Assembly (NCBI RefSeq): GCF_013389365.1
Contig: NZ_JACADJ010000041.1
Coordinates: 1-36,473, forward strand
Direction of reading: 5' to 3'
Length of the DNA stretch: 36,473 bases
Source: Desulfobacter latus
GTDB lineage: Bacteria > Desulfobacterota > Desulfobacteria > Desulfobacterales > Desulfobacteraceae
Shown: positions 18,507-27,443 of the stretch, one piece after another
Numbering within the stretch: the first letter of the stretch is position 1
Layout of the letters: the number at the start of each line of letters is the position of its first letter
Translations under genes and position numbers: made by a program
The notes under the pieces: generated by a model
What the model was told of the DNA's origin: nothing
The model's database searches: none
What the model saw: the letters and a program-made list of their open reading frames with translations, nothing else

Positions 18507-19259
18507 GTGAGAAATTCAAAACAGAGACTAAAGCGTGTTATCTATGTGTTGGTCTGTATTTTTACCGCTGTATTTTTTAGCGGGACCATGTGCATGGGCA
18601 AAGAAATTCTTGACTATTCCGGAGACCGGCTGAGTCTGTCTGCGGAAAATGAACCGTTGCTTCCAATGCTGGAGAGAATTGCCAGGACGGCGAATGTGGT
18701 CATTTTTATTTCCAAAGGATTTAATCCGGGAAGGGTTTCCGTTCATTTGGAAAATCAGCCCCTGGAAAAAGCGTTGAAGCAGATTTTAAAGGGCTTCAAC
18801 GTTGCCATGGTCTACCATAAGGCCGACGGGGAGATGCGGTTGTCCGCGCTGAAGATTTATCCTGAAGGAAAGGCGTCGGGACCTATGGATGTGATTGTCC
18901 GGGAGACCCGACCGGTTGCGGACCCGGTAGTGACTGGATTGAACCGCAAACCATATGACAGTGAGCGGTCGGATGAACCATCCGTCAATGCGTATGTCCA
19001 TACGGTCAGATATGATGCACTGATTCCCACGGCCCTTGAATTTCAGCAAAAGGAAGTAGCTGCCTGGAAAGAGATAATCACGCTGCAGAATCGGATTAAT
19101 GCCGAAGTCGATGCGACAAAAAATAATGTTTTAACCCTTGCCTTGCTCGATAAGTACGAGGCTTTTGATGACCTCCAGAGTTTACATATCAATACCCTTG
19201 AAAAACTGGACCGCATTGAAAGCTTCAACGCAAACAAAGCAAGACAGAAAAACGAATAA
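18507..19259 (+). CDS. Exported STN-domain protein
   Basis: A 250-residue protein with a GTG start, a basic N-terminus and a signal peptide (hydrophobic 'VIYVLVCIFTAVFFSG'). Residues about 32-115 match the secretin/TonB N-terminal short (STN) domain: 'LSLSAENEPLLPMLERIARTANVVIFISKGF', then 'VSVHLENQPLEKALKQILKGFNVAMVYH'. The C-terminal 100 residues are helical and may form a coiled coil ('LQSLHINTLEKLDRIESFNANKARQ'). STN domains normally sit in secretins and TonB receptors; here the domain stands alone between secreted proteins. It could be a periplasmic or surface adaptor. The gene ends 22 bp before the next start. Confidence 0.75.
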   Translation: MRNSKQRLKRVIYVLVCIFTAVFFSGTMCMGKEILDYSGDRLSLSAENEPLLPMLERIARTANVVIFISKGFNPGRVSVHLENQPLEKALKQILKGFNVAMVYHKADGEMRLSALKIYPEGKASGPMDVIVRETRPVADPVVTGLNRKPYDSERSDEPSVNAYVHTVRYDALIPTALEFQQKEVAAWKEIITLQNRINAEVDATKNNVLTLALLDKYEAFDDLQSLHINTLEKLDRIESFNANKARQKNE

Positions 19260-19281
19260 CATAATCGGGGATTTTTTATAT

Positions 19282-22200
19282 ATGAAAAATTTAAAATTTT
19301 TTTCCATACTGGGGGTATTGCTAATTGCAGCCGTCTGCTTTGGTCAGCCGGCCTTTGCTGCGAAAACCCTGAACATAGGAACCGCCTCAGTGAACAATAC
19401 AGGGACAACAGATGCAGCCAGGACCGCTACCCTGGATGTGACCCTCAAAGGCGGAGCAAATGATGTTAACGGTCTGGTATTCACATTGGTTTACGATCCT
19501 GACGTATTTACCTTTGAAGGCTTAGCACAGGGGAATATGCCCATTGATGACGGATCCGGCTATGATCCCGAAAACCCGCCTTCGGCGGCCACTATCGGGT
19601 CCACCCTGTACTATCAGGCAAATAATAAATCCAGCGAAGGTATTGTCATGATCGCGGCAGCAGCAGCCAATTTTTTTACAAGCGCTGCAGATACTGATTT
19701 TGTTGTTTTTAAAGCCAAGTTCAAGGTCAAAGCCGGCCTGGGCAACGGCGGATACACCATCGGTATCCAGCAAACGATCATCGGGCCCGAAACCGCAGCC
19801 AATGCCGGATATACCGTTCCAACAATGCTGGCCGTGGCCGCCGGCCTGGCCGCTGATGCAGATCCGGTAAATGCACAAACCTATGCTGTCGGATTTGTTC
19901 CCGGAACGATTAACGTCTCGGGCGGGTATGAGGTTTCAGGTACCGTGGTCCTCGGTGATACCCCGGAAGTCAATGCAGATGGTGCTGTTGTTGACTTAAT
20001 TAAAACAGTCAGCCCAGGCGAGATCAAAGTTGACCGTCAAATTGTAAGGAACGGCGCTTTCAGCTTCAGCGGCGTATCCAACGCGACATACCGGATTGTC
20101 GTCAATTCCATAGTTCCCGGGTTCCAGAAAAAATATGAAGGTGGCACTTTCTCTGTAGATGGTAATGATGTGGCGGTTGACAAAATCACCCTTGCCAAGA
20201 ACCAGGCGCGTTCCGGTAAAATTACCGTACCCAATGCAACCGGCACGTTGAACGGTCTGAGAATTGAAATCAGGGATGCCCAGGGTACTGTTGTGGACAC
20301 GGTTGCCGTGGATGCCGACGGCTCCTATGTTATCCCTGCTATGCCAAGTGGCGAATACACCATACACGCTGTCTACGGCAACAGTGAAGTTGATATTACA
20401 GATAATACCAACTTTATCTGGGATTCTCTGGTGTTCAGATCCGTATCAGGCACCATCACTACACTCTGTCCGAAACAGCAGGTTGAATTGCTTATTACAT
20501 CCGCAACGACCGGGGTAAGAAGCTCGGTCATTGTAACCGGTGACGGTAATTCTTCTGATTTTACGCTGCATAACCTCCTTCCCGGTAATGATTACGTTCT
20601 ATCCATGACCGGTGACGGTGTCGGTCCGGTTTACTTTGATGGTGCTGATGATTACACTGCCGCCACCTTGATTGACGTCTCTGATGGGGATGCCGCCGGA
20701 AAGGGCTTTGATTTTAATTGCAATGATCTTGTTACCATTTCTGGTAATGTAACCGTAGACGGAGTCGCAAAAGCAGGTGTGGTTGTTAAAGCAAACAATT
20801 TTAACTTTACGAATTATAAAAACGGTTCCGGCCTCACCGGCGCCAACGGAGACTATAAGATTCAGGTTGCCAAATCGGATGACTATTATGTATTTGCCGA
20901 GTATGACGGCCGGAAGTACTACCATGACGGCGGCGTGACCCTGAGAAGCGAGGCTGTTCTTGTGGATGTCTCTGCCGCGTCCAAGGATGAGATTGATATC
21001 GCAATCGCACCTCCGGTGGCCCATACGGCTGTACTCAACGGTTATGTGACCCTGGGTAAGTCCAAAGACAATGGTGGCGCGCCCCTGGCCAATTATCTGG
21101 TGGTACTTGAAAATGCCGATGGTCAGGTCCTGCCCTTCATGGACAGAACCGATGAAAACGGGTTTTATGCCTTTGAAAAAATGGCCCCGGGCACTTATAA
21201 TGTCGTGCTTTATCCGCCGGCACCGTATGTGAAACAGGTTAAGGATGGTGTGGTACTGGAGAATGACAATACCACCCAGGTTGATTTCATCGTTGATCAG
21301 AACTTTGAAATCACCGGCCTGGTCCAGGATGCCGGCGATAACGCTGCCATCACCGGCGCAAAAGTCGGCATTAAGAACAGTGCCGGCCAGAATGTCAGAC
21401 AGCCGGTGTACACCGATGACCAGGGCAGCTACACCCTGGTGGAAATTCCTTCCGGCGTGTATACCCTTGAAGCCGCACATCCTGACTATGTACCCGAAAG
21501 CCGTCAGGAAACAGTATTGGCTGACCTGCCTGCCGACACCATCCTGATGACCAAGGGTGCCATTATCAGCGGTACTGTCACGGATGCTGACGGTCCGGTG
21601 TCCGGTGCCATGGTTACACTGGCCGGAGACAACGGCATGGTCAAGATTGCCAGAACCGGAACTGACGGCAAGTATGCGTTCAAGGGACTGGCTGCAAACT
21701 TTGACCATCTCATTAAAGCAGGCAAGGGCAATGTGTACATTCCCTATGAGCCGGAGCTTGTAACCACCGGTGATGCCGGTTCCGTCAAGCCCCATGACAT
21801 CACCCTTGTTAAACCACAAAAGGCATGGACTTATAGCGGTAAAGTGCAGAAGAGCAACAATGAGCCGGTGACCGGTGCCTATGTTCTTCTGAGCAGCACT
21901 ACAACCAAATACAGCAAGGTTGTACGGACGGATACGGCCGGTGATTTTTCATTCACCGGCGTCATTGACGGAACTGATTACAACCTGCTGGTTCTTCCGG
22001 GTGCAAACCTGCCGTATATTTCTGAGAGCGATATTGTGGTTCAGGATAATATAACGGATAAGGTGGTTATAGTACCTACATTTGCGGTAATCTCAGGAAC
22101 CATTACCCTGTCTGAGGCCTCTGCAGATGCCATTGTTGTGGCCGGTGCCTATGACCCGGTGACTAGTGAGGTTGAACAGGCCCTAGTGACCAATCCAAGC

Positions 22201-22389
22201 GGAGATAATATGACGTTTGAATATACCCTTAAGGTGAAAACAGATGTTGCATATAAAGTCTTTGCCCAGGATCTGACGCTGACCTTTCCCATTAAGTATT
22301 ATTTTGATGGAGAAGAAGCGGTCGACTATGCCCAGGCGGCAGATGTGACCAATACCCAAAACGGTATTAATATCCCTTTAACCAAGTAA
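19282..22389 (+). CDS. Secreted cohesin-domain protein with multiple Cna-B/carboxypeptidase-regulatory-like repeats
   Basis: A 1035-residue protein with a clear signal peptide (MKNLKFF... ending 'AFAA', cleavage before KTLN). The open frame extends 48 codons upstream, but that part overlaps the STN gene and lacks a signal sequence, so I start at ATG 19282. Residues about 27-205 look like a type I cohesin: 'LNIGTASVNN', 'VNGLVFTLVYDPDVFTFEGL', 'VVFKAKFKVKAGLGNGGYTI'. After it come about nine 80-100-residue beta-sandwich repeats starting 'v.G.v' and containing 'T..dG.y.f..l..G.Y', as in CarboxypepD_reg/Cna-B domains. There is no C-terminal anchor. It could be a free scaffold that binds dockerin-bearing neighbours. 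Confidence 0.85.
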   Translation: MKNLKFFSILGVLLIAAVCFGQPAFAAKTLNIGTASVNNTGTTDAARTATLDVTLKGGANDVNGLVFTLVYDPDVFTFEGLAQGNMPIDDGSGYDPENPPSAATIGSTLYYQANNKSSEGIVMIAAAAANFFTSAADTDFVVFKAKFKVKAGLGNGGYTIGIQQTIIGPETAANAGYTVPTMLAVAAGLAADADPVNAQTYAVGFVPGTINVSGGYEVSGTVVLGDTPEVNADGAVVDLIKTVSPGEIKVDRQIVRNGAFSFSGVSNATYRIVVNSIVPGFQKKYEGGTFSVDGNDVAVDKITLAKNQARSGKITVPNATGTLNGLRIEIRDAQGTVVDTVAVDADGSYVIPAMPSGEYTIHAVYGNSEVDITDNTNFIWDSLVFRSVSGTITTLCPKQQVELLITSATTGVRSSVIVTGDGNSSDFTLHNLLPGNDYVLSMTGDGVGPVYFDGADDYTAATLIDVSDGDAAGKGFDFNCNDLVTISGNVTVDGVAKAGVVVKANNFNFTNYKNGSGLTGANGDYKIQVAKSDDYYVFAEYDGRKYYHDGGVTLRSEAVLVDVSAASKDEIDIAIAPPVAHTAVLNGYVTLGKSKDNGGAPLANYLVVLENADGQVLPFMDRTDENGFYAFEKMAPGTYNVVLYPPAPYVKQVKDGVVLENDNTTQVDFIVDQNFEITGLVQDAGDNAAITGAKVGIKNSAGQNVRQPVYTDDQGSYTLVEIPSGVYTLEAAHPDYVPESRQETVLADLPADTILMTKGAIISGTVTDADGPVSGAMVTLAGDNGMVKIARTGTDGKYAFKGLAANFDHLIKAGKGNVYIPYEPELVTTGDAGSVKPHDITLVKPQKAWTYSGKVQKSNNEPVTGAYVLLSSTTTKYSKVVRTDTAGDFSFTGVIDGTDYNLLVLPGANLPYISESDIVVQDNITDKVVIVPTFAVISGTITLSEASADAIVVAGAYDPVTSEVEQALVTNPSGDNMTFEYTLKVKTDVAYKVFAQDLTLTFPIKYYFDGEEAVDYAQAADVTNTQNGINIPLTK

Positions 22390-22401
22390 TATAACAAAAG
22401 G

Positions 22402-22433
22402 GAGCCTGCGGTGGTTAAACACACCGCAGGCTC
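22402..22433 (+). terminator. Strong stem-loop after the cohesin gene
   Basis: A 12-bp perfect stem, GAGCCTGCGGTG (22402-22413) with CACCGCAGGCTC (22422-22433), and an 8-nt loop. A run of T/A-rich sequence follows, with six Ts starting about 15 nt later. It may be an intrinsic terminator or a partial (attenuating or mRNA-stabilising) hairpin, since a same-strand gene follows 64 bp on. Confidence 0.65.
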
Positions 22434-22496
22434 TCAATCATCATTATTATTTTTTATATTAATTGAAGTTCAAAGTATAGATTCAGGAAATAAATT

Positions 22497-23903
22497 ATGA
22501 ACAAACAAATACCCATACTGCTGTTAGGCTTACTGTTTGCATGCTTTTCCCTGCCGGGAGTACTTTATGCAAAATTTGAGCCGTCGGCAATCACCATTGA
22601 CGGTGTACAGACGGATGCTGTCCAGGCGGTTCCTGAAGGCAATCTTGATGCGGTGGTAGAGGCAACCACAGAGGATACTACCGGATATACCATCAATAAA
22701 TACGTGTATGTATGGAATAACTCAATCACACCCCTTAATAATACCCAACTTGGTGTGGAGTCTTCCAGTGTTAACTACATAGAAGGAAACGATACAATCA
22801 TATCTGTGGATGCCGAAACGACATTTGCAAGCAGCAACGGGCTTGCCTGGTATCTTCATGTGAAAACCGTTTATTTTTCACCAGATGAAGGGGGCATGGC
22901 ATTAAGTGATGATACTGTCACCCCTGCCTATACGTTTGATAATGTCGCGCCAACGGCGACCATTGCACTGGACACGGATGCGAGTGGTCAGACCGAAAGC
23001 ACGTCAGCCTCAAACAGCCTTATTATTGAGGTCTCCGGGGAGACGGCGGAGATTTTTAAGGTTTACGTCCATACTTCGGATCAGTTCACCGCCACCTCTA
23101 AAAAGGCGTATGATTTTTCCGATCCGGCACAGACCACGTTGGAATATACGGTCGACGGTCCGGGAACATATACCCTTTATGCCTGGTTTGAAGATGAGGT
23201 CGGCAATGTTTCGCAAGACCCTGCCACCCTGCCTGATGTTAAAGTCCTTGCCGGTAAATCCATAGATCCGGCCGGTGACATGAACCTTGAGGTCGGCGGC
23301 ACTATTACCTTTGAAGTCAGCGGCGCAGATGAAGACGAGACCTTTAACTGGGAAATTGTTGATGCCAATACCGGAGCGGCTTCAGAAGCCGCTGACTTTG
23401 ACGGAGCTAATTCAGATGTGGCAACCGTTACCGTAAAAGGCACCGAAGGCGGAACAGTAAAGGTCAAAGCAACGCCGACGGGTGGTGGTGATGCTTATGA
23501 AAGTGGAATTATTACTATAATCAAAAAATCCCAAGCCTTTTGTCTTGATATTGATGGCGATGGTCAAATATATCCAAATACCGACGGATTTTTGGTTGTC
23601 AGGTATCTGTTGGGAACTTTTCCTGGTGATTATTTAACCAATGGCGCTATTGGTCCGGATGCGACACGAGAAACGGCGGATGAAATTACTGAATATCTGG
23701 ATTCCGTGGTTGCCGACTTGTCAATTGATATAGATGGAGATGGTCAAATTTATCCGAATACAGATGGATTTTTGGTCGTTAGGTATCTATTGGGAACTTT
23801 TCCTGGTGATTACCTTATCAATGGCGTTATTGGTCCAGAAGCAACGCGTTCAACAGCTTCTGAAATTAGTGCCTATCTCGATGCGGCAAAGTGTGGATTA
23901 TGA
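22497..23903 (+). CDS. Secreted protein with two tandem C-terminal dockerin-like repeats
   Basis: A 468-residue protein with a signal peptide (1-25, 'VLYA' before Lys). The middle (about 150-340) is made of Ig-like beta domains ('NVAPTATIALDTDAS', 'YTLYAWFEDEVGNVS', then a Big-type domain). The C-terminal 120 residues are two near-identical 60-residue units, each with loop D-I-D-G-D-G-Q-I-Y-P-N-T-D, 'GFLVVRYLLGTFPGDYL', 'GxIGP.ATR' and 'EI..YLD'. The loops start at residues 351 and 411. These resemble dockerin/EF-hand calcium repeats common in deltaproteobacterial secreted proteins. C349 and C466 bracket the pair and could form a disulfide. It is a candidate ligand for the two flanking cohesin proteins. 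Confidence 0.82.
   Translation: MNKQIPILLLGLLFACFSLPGVLYAKFEPSAITIDGVQTDAVQAVPEGNLDAVVEATTEDTTGYTINKYVYVWNNSITPLNNTQLGVESSSVNYIEGNDTIISVDAETTFASSNGLAWYLHVKTVYFSPDEGGMALSDDTVTPAYTFDNVAPTATIALDTDASGQTESTSASNSLIIEVSGETAEIFKVYVHTSDQFTATSKKAYDFSDPAQTTLEYTVDGPGTYTLYAWFEDEVGNVSQDPATLPDVKVLAGKSIDPAGDMNLEVGGTITFEVSGADEDETFNWEIVDANTGAASEAADFDGANSDVATVTVKGTEGGTVKVKATPTGGGDAYESGIITIIKKSQAFCLDIDGDGQIYPNTDGFLVVRYLLGTFPGDYLTNGAIGPDATRETADEITEYLDSVVADLSIDIDGDGQIYPNTDGFLVVRYLLGTFPGDYLINGVIGPEATRSTASEISAYLDAAKCGL
23547..23900 (+). repeat. Tandem duplication of a 180-bp dockerin-like unit
   Basis: Two copies with a 180-bp period (23547-23726 and 23727 to about 23900) encode near-identical 60-residue EF-hand units. 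The DNA is also very similar, including a shared GGGAACTTTTCCTGGTGATTA block, and differs mostly at third codon positions. Confidence 0.9.
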
Positions 23904-24021
23904 GGCGCCCTAAAACAATAACGGTAATTCTCCGCCTGGCCCTTCAAGCAGGTTGGATCGCATAAGTTATGAGGAAGATTAAGATAGATATGTTTTTTTT
24001 TAATTAGAGAGGAGAAGTTGG

Positions 24022-27000
24022 ATGAGAAGAATCTGTAAATGGAAATCGAAATTTTTCTTTTTCCTGATATTGTCGATGTTCGTTTTTTCGACTGTAGCTT
24101 ATGCTGCAGAAACCCAAACCTTAACTATTGATCCTGTAACTGAAAATAAGGCAGTTACTGAAGCGTTTGCATTAACGGTTAATTACACTGTTACTAATGA
24201 TGCGGCTACCGCCGGAATCGCTGCAGTTGTCCATTTTAACTCTTCTAAAGTCACTTTTGTAGATTTTTCTGATGTTGATACAGATGCAGCTAACGGCACA
24301 ATTTTTAACCAAATACAGGTGCCTCAAGATGATATAACTGATTTAGACAATGATACAACCACTGATAAATATGTAAGCTTGACTTGGACCAACTTTGCAA
24401 ATGCATTTTCCGGCACATCAAGACCGCTGGGTGTAGTTAATTTTACTGTAAATGAAAGTGCCTATAATGGTCCGGCTCAATTTAATATCACTACAGGTAA
24501 TCCTGCATTCGGGCTTACGCGGGAAACTAACGGTGCAACTATTACTGTTACAGGAGGGAAGGCCGCCCCTTCAGAACCAGTCTTATCGCCTGTAGCGGGG
24601 TATTATAACGACGCGGTTTCAGTAACTGCCGAAGTCGACGACGGGGTTACTACTTATTACACGCTGGATGGCACTGAGCCGGATGCCACTGATTTGGAAT
24701 ATGCCGGAGTGGCGATCAATGTCGATGACGATGACACGAATAAAGTTACCGTGACCATGAAATCTTACGATCCCGTTGGTGATATCTGGGGGGACCCCGG
24801 CTCAGCTGACTACACCTTTGATAAGGCCGATCCGGTTGTTGTTATTTCTGAGCCTTCTGCAGACGCCGTCGTAGAAACCGCTGCGTTGATCATTGAAGGC
24901 ACTGCATCTGACGTCACCTCCGGCGTTGCCAAGGTTGAAGTGAGCATTGACGGCCAAGCCAACTGGGCCGATGCGATCTTGAATGGTGAGAACTGGACAT
25001 TTAATGCGGCCCTGGCCAAGGGAGAAAATGCCATTGCCGTTCGTGTGACCGATGAGGCCGGAAATGCTGTAGTGATCCCCGGGAATACAATGACCTATAC
25101 CCCGCCGCCTCTGGTATTGACCGTAGACGGTGTCGATGTTACCGGGCAGAAAATCAGAGTTCCCAATACAGCCGGAAGTAATACCCGTACCATTACCGTT
25201 TCAGGCGGTTCCGAAGATTTTGCCAATTACAACTGGACAACCGGTCCCGATGATCCCACCTTTGGTGCCTTGTCTGCAAGCACCGGTGAGTCTGTAACCT
25301 ATACCGCCGTTGTCGGGCAGAAAGGCACCCATACCGTAACGGTTACAGATCCTGCTGATGCTACTACGGCCAATATGACAATCGAGGTCTTTGACTTTTC
25401 TGTGAGTGCCGATAAAGACGTCGGTTATGTGGGCACGCCTGTTGTGTTTACGGCAGTAGGCAACTCAGGAACGTTTGAATGGGAGGTGGTCGGAGACGGT
25501 GCTGATGTTGCAGGGATACCGGTCATTTCCGGTAACGACGATGCCATTGCGACAATTACGCCGGTTGCAGCCGGTACCTTTCAGCTGAAAGCCACCGACG
25601 GGGGTGCAGGCGGTACCGGTGCTGAGTTTACTACACCCGCATTTACCATATACGCCGTACCGGATTTCAGCGGACTGCCTGAAACAACAGAGACATATAA
25701 TCCCACCAATCCGTCTGAGTATACCGTTTCCGGGGGGGACGAAACCTATGAGTGGACGGTTACCAATCCGGCAAATGAAGCTTTAGACCCTGTTACAGGC
25801 GCAAGCTTTACTTTTAAAGCGCCCACCACAGGCAACTTTGCCGGTAACTATACTGTCAAAGTCGCTGAGAGTACTGCCTATGAATCATCGTTCAATGTCT
25901 ATGTTCCCCTCACCATCACTCCGGAACAGACTGATTTCGTGGTTCTTGGTAATGCGGATGCGCTGCCGTTCACCATATCCGGTGCTGAAGACGGCAAAGG
26001 GTATACCGTAACCATTGATAGCCTGGATGACCAGGTGCCCGATGATGTTGATACCGGTAATGTGGCCAATAATGTCGTCAATTTTGAATTTAATCCGGCG
26101 GACGCCAATGCGACGGTAGAAACCCGTAGCAAAGATTACGCCATTAACGCTGTTGTTGATGATTATAAAGCGTCCGATATCCCCGAGATTCATGTTACTG
26201 TTGTCCCCGTAGCAGACTATTCCGGCAAGGTAACTGACAGCGCAGGTCTTGCACTTGATGATGTCAAAGTTACCATTACGGGCCCAGCCAACTCTGCCGG
26301 CGAAACGGCCATGTCCGACGGTAACGCCGAAGGTGCATTTACTTTTAAATCCCTGCCCGCTGTAGATCCCCAGGACGACAGTGACGTTGATTATACAGTC
26401 ATGGCCGAGAAAGCCGGTTATGTGACTGAGACTGATGTCTCTCTGAATGCGGATGGTTCCACTGTGATTGAAATGAAGAACGCAACCGCAAGCCTTTCCG
26501 GAACAGTGTTATACCCCGATGGCAGTAAGGCTGAGGACTGCAATGTCGTACTGATTAACGCAAACGGCAACACCATTGACACTGTGAGTACAGAGAACGA
26601 TGGCGTCTTTTCCTTCGAGTTTGAAACCGTTCCGGCAACACCGGTGACTTACACTGTTAAAGCGACCAAACAAGGATATGAAAAAGAAGTTACCATTACC
26701 GTCCCTAAGAATGGGTTTGATTATACCGTAACGCCTGATATTACCCTTGAAAAGGTTACGCCGGCAGAAAAAGTGTTAGGGGAAGTTGCTCCGGAAACCG
26801 GCGGTAAAGTAGAAATGGATTTTGGAACCAATGATATTCCAGATGAAGTAAAAGATGAATTTGGCCTCAACGCAGGCACTATTACGATCACCATCGCCAA
26901 GGGCACTGCGTCCGGTGGTCCGCTTTCTGTTTTCCCGCCTGATATTACAGATCCGGCAAGCCTCCAGGGAGCTGATAAACCAGACGAGGCCATTACCTGG

Positions 27001-27375
27001 CGGATCGACAATATCGGCCATAACACCTGCGTAATTATTCCGGTACCCTTTGAAGCTGAAGATACTGCGGATGTCAAAGACGGGCTTTTGAACGTCATCT
27101 ACGCCAATAGTAATTCACCTTCAGACTGGAAGCAGGCAAATATAAATTCCGTTGATTATGACAAGAATATTATTTACGCTGAGATTTGTGAATGGTCTTC
27201 CAATTATGTCGGCTTGGGTAATGTGTCAGACAATTCAGGTAGTGTCGGTGACGGCGGTCAATGTTTTATTAATTCCGTATCATCCGGTGATAACTTTGCC
27301 GGGATCGCCACCCTGGCTGTACTTTTTGCCTGTGCTGCAGCGCTTGCTGCCGTTCGGCGGAAGAAAAACCAATAA
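24022..27375 (+). CDS. Cohesin-domain surface protein with C-terminal sorting signal
   Basis: A 1117-residue protein after a good AGGAG site. A signal peptide (1-29) ends 'AYAA'. Residues about 32-178 look like a cohesin ('TLTIDPVTENKAVTEAFALTVNYTV', 'GIAAVVHFNSSKVTFVDFSD', 'PLGVVNFTVNE'). A chitobiase-C-terminal-like unit follows ('TYYTLDGTEPDATDLEY'), then several Ig-like and two Cna-B-like domains. The last 40 residues form a CTERM-type signal: G-G-Q-C1081-F-I-N-S, a transmembrane helix at about 1091-1111, and RRKKNQ. This tripartite Cys/TM/basic tail resembles the MYXO-CTERM, Synerg-CTERM and JDVT-CTERM signals processed by CPBP proteases, and a CPBP gene follows directly. It is probably the anchored scaffold of the locus. 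Confidence 0.85.
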   Translation: MRRICKWKSKFFFFLILSMFVFSTVAYAAETQTLTIDPVTENKAVTEAFALTVNYTVTNDAATAGIAAVVHFNSSKVTFVDFSDVDTDAANGTIFNQIQVPQDDITDLDNDTTTDKYVSLTWTNFANAFSGTSRPLGVVNFTVNESAYNGPAQFNITTGNPAFGLTRETNGATITVTGGKAAPSEPVLSPVAGYYNDAVSVTAEVDDGVTTYYTLDGTEPDATDLEYAGVAINVDDDDTNKVTVTMKSYDPVGDIWGDPGSADYTFDKADPVVVISEPSADAVVETAALIIEGTASDVTSGVAKVEVSIDGQANWADAILNGENWTFNAALAKGENAIAVRVTDEAGNAVVIPGNTMTYTPPPLVLTVDGVDVTGQKIRVPNTAGSNTRTITVSGGSEDFANYNWTTGPDDPTFGALSASTGESVTYTAVVGQKGTHTVTVTDPADATTANMTIEVFDFSVSADKDVGYVGTPVVFTAVGNSGTFEWEVVGDGADVAGIPVISGNDDAIATITPVAAGTFQLKATDGGAGGTGAEFTTPAFTIYAVPDFSGLPETTETYNPTNPSEYTVSGGDETYEWTVTNPANEALDPVTGASFTFKAPTTGNFAGNYTVKVAESTAYESSFNVYVPLTITPEQTDFVVLGNADALPFTISGAEDGKGYTVTIDSLDDQVPDDVDTGNVANNVVNFEFNPADANATVETRSKDYAINAVVDDYKASDIPEIHVTVVPVADYSGKVTDSAGLALDDVKVTITGPANSAGETAMSDGNAEGAFTFKSLPAVDPQDDSDVDYTVMAEKAGYVTETDVSLNADGSTVIEMKNATASLSGTVLYPDGSKAEDCNVVLINANGNTIDTVSTENDGVFSFEFETVPATPVTYTVKATKQGYEKEVTITVPKNGFDYTVTPDITLEKVTPAEKVLGEVAPETGGKVEMDFGTNDIPDEVKDEFGLNAGTITITIAKGTASGGPLSVFPPDITDPASLQGADKPDEAITWRIDNIGHNTCVIIPVPFEAEDTADVKDGLLNVIYANSNSPSDWKQANINSVDYDKNIIYAEICEWSSNYVGLGNVSDNSGSVGDGGQCFINSVSSGDNFAGIATLAVLFACAAALAAVRRKKNQ

Positions 27376-27408
27376 TCCCAGGCTAATAATGCCTGTTGCT
27401 TAACCTAA

Positions 27409-27434
27409 GGGGCGGTGATTCACCGCCCCTTTTT
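27409..27434. terminator. Bidirectional intrinsic terminator
   Basis: GGGGCGGTG (27409-27417) pairs perfectly with CACCGCCCC (27421-27429) around a 3-nt loop, followed by TTTTT (27430-27434). It lies between the convergent cohesin/CTERM gene and the CPBP protease gene. On the minus strand the T-run is weaker. Confidence 0.88.
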
Positions 27435-27443
27435 CATGCCCGT

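Noticed and set aside
19138-19281. Upstream extension of the cohesin gene by 48 codons
   Set aside because: It overlaps the STN gene and would bury a clear signal peptide that begins at ATG 19282.
20599-21819. A 406-codon open frame on the minus strand opposite the cohesin/Cna-B gene
   Set aside because: The Gly/His/Ile-rich product has no family features and mirrors the repeats of the real plus-strand gene.
23547-23900. Direct repeats considered as a CRISPR array
   Set aside because: There are only two 180-bp units, both coding and in frame, with no spacers. No CRISPR array or cas gene is present anywhere in the window.
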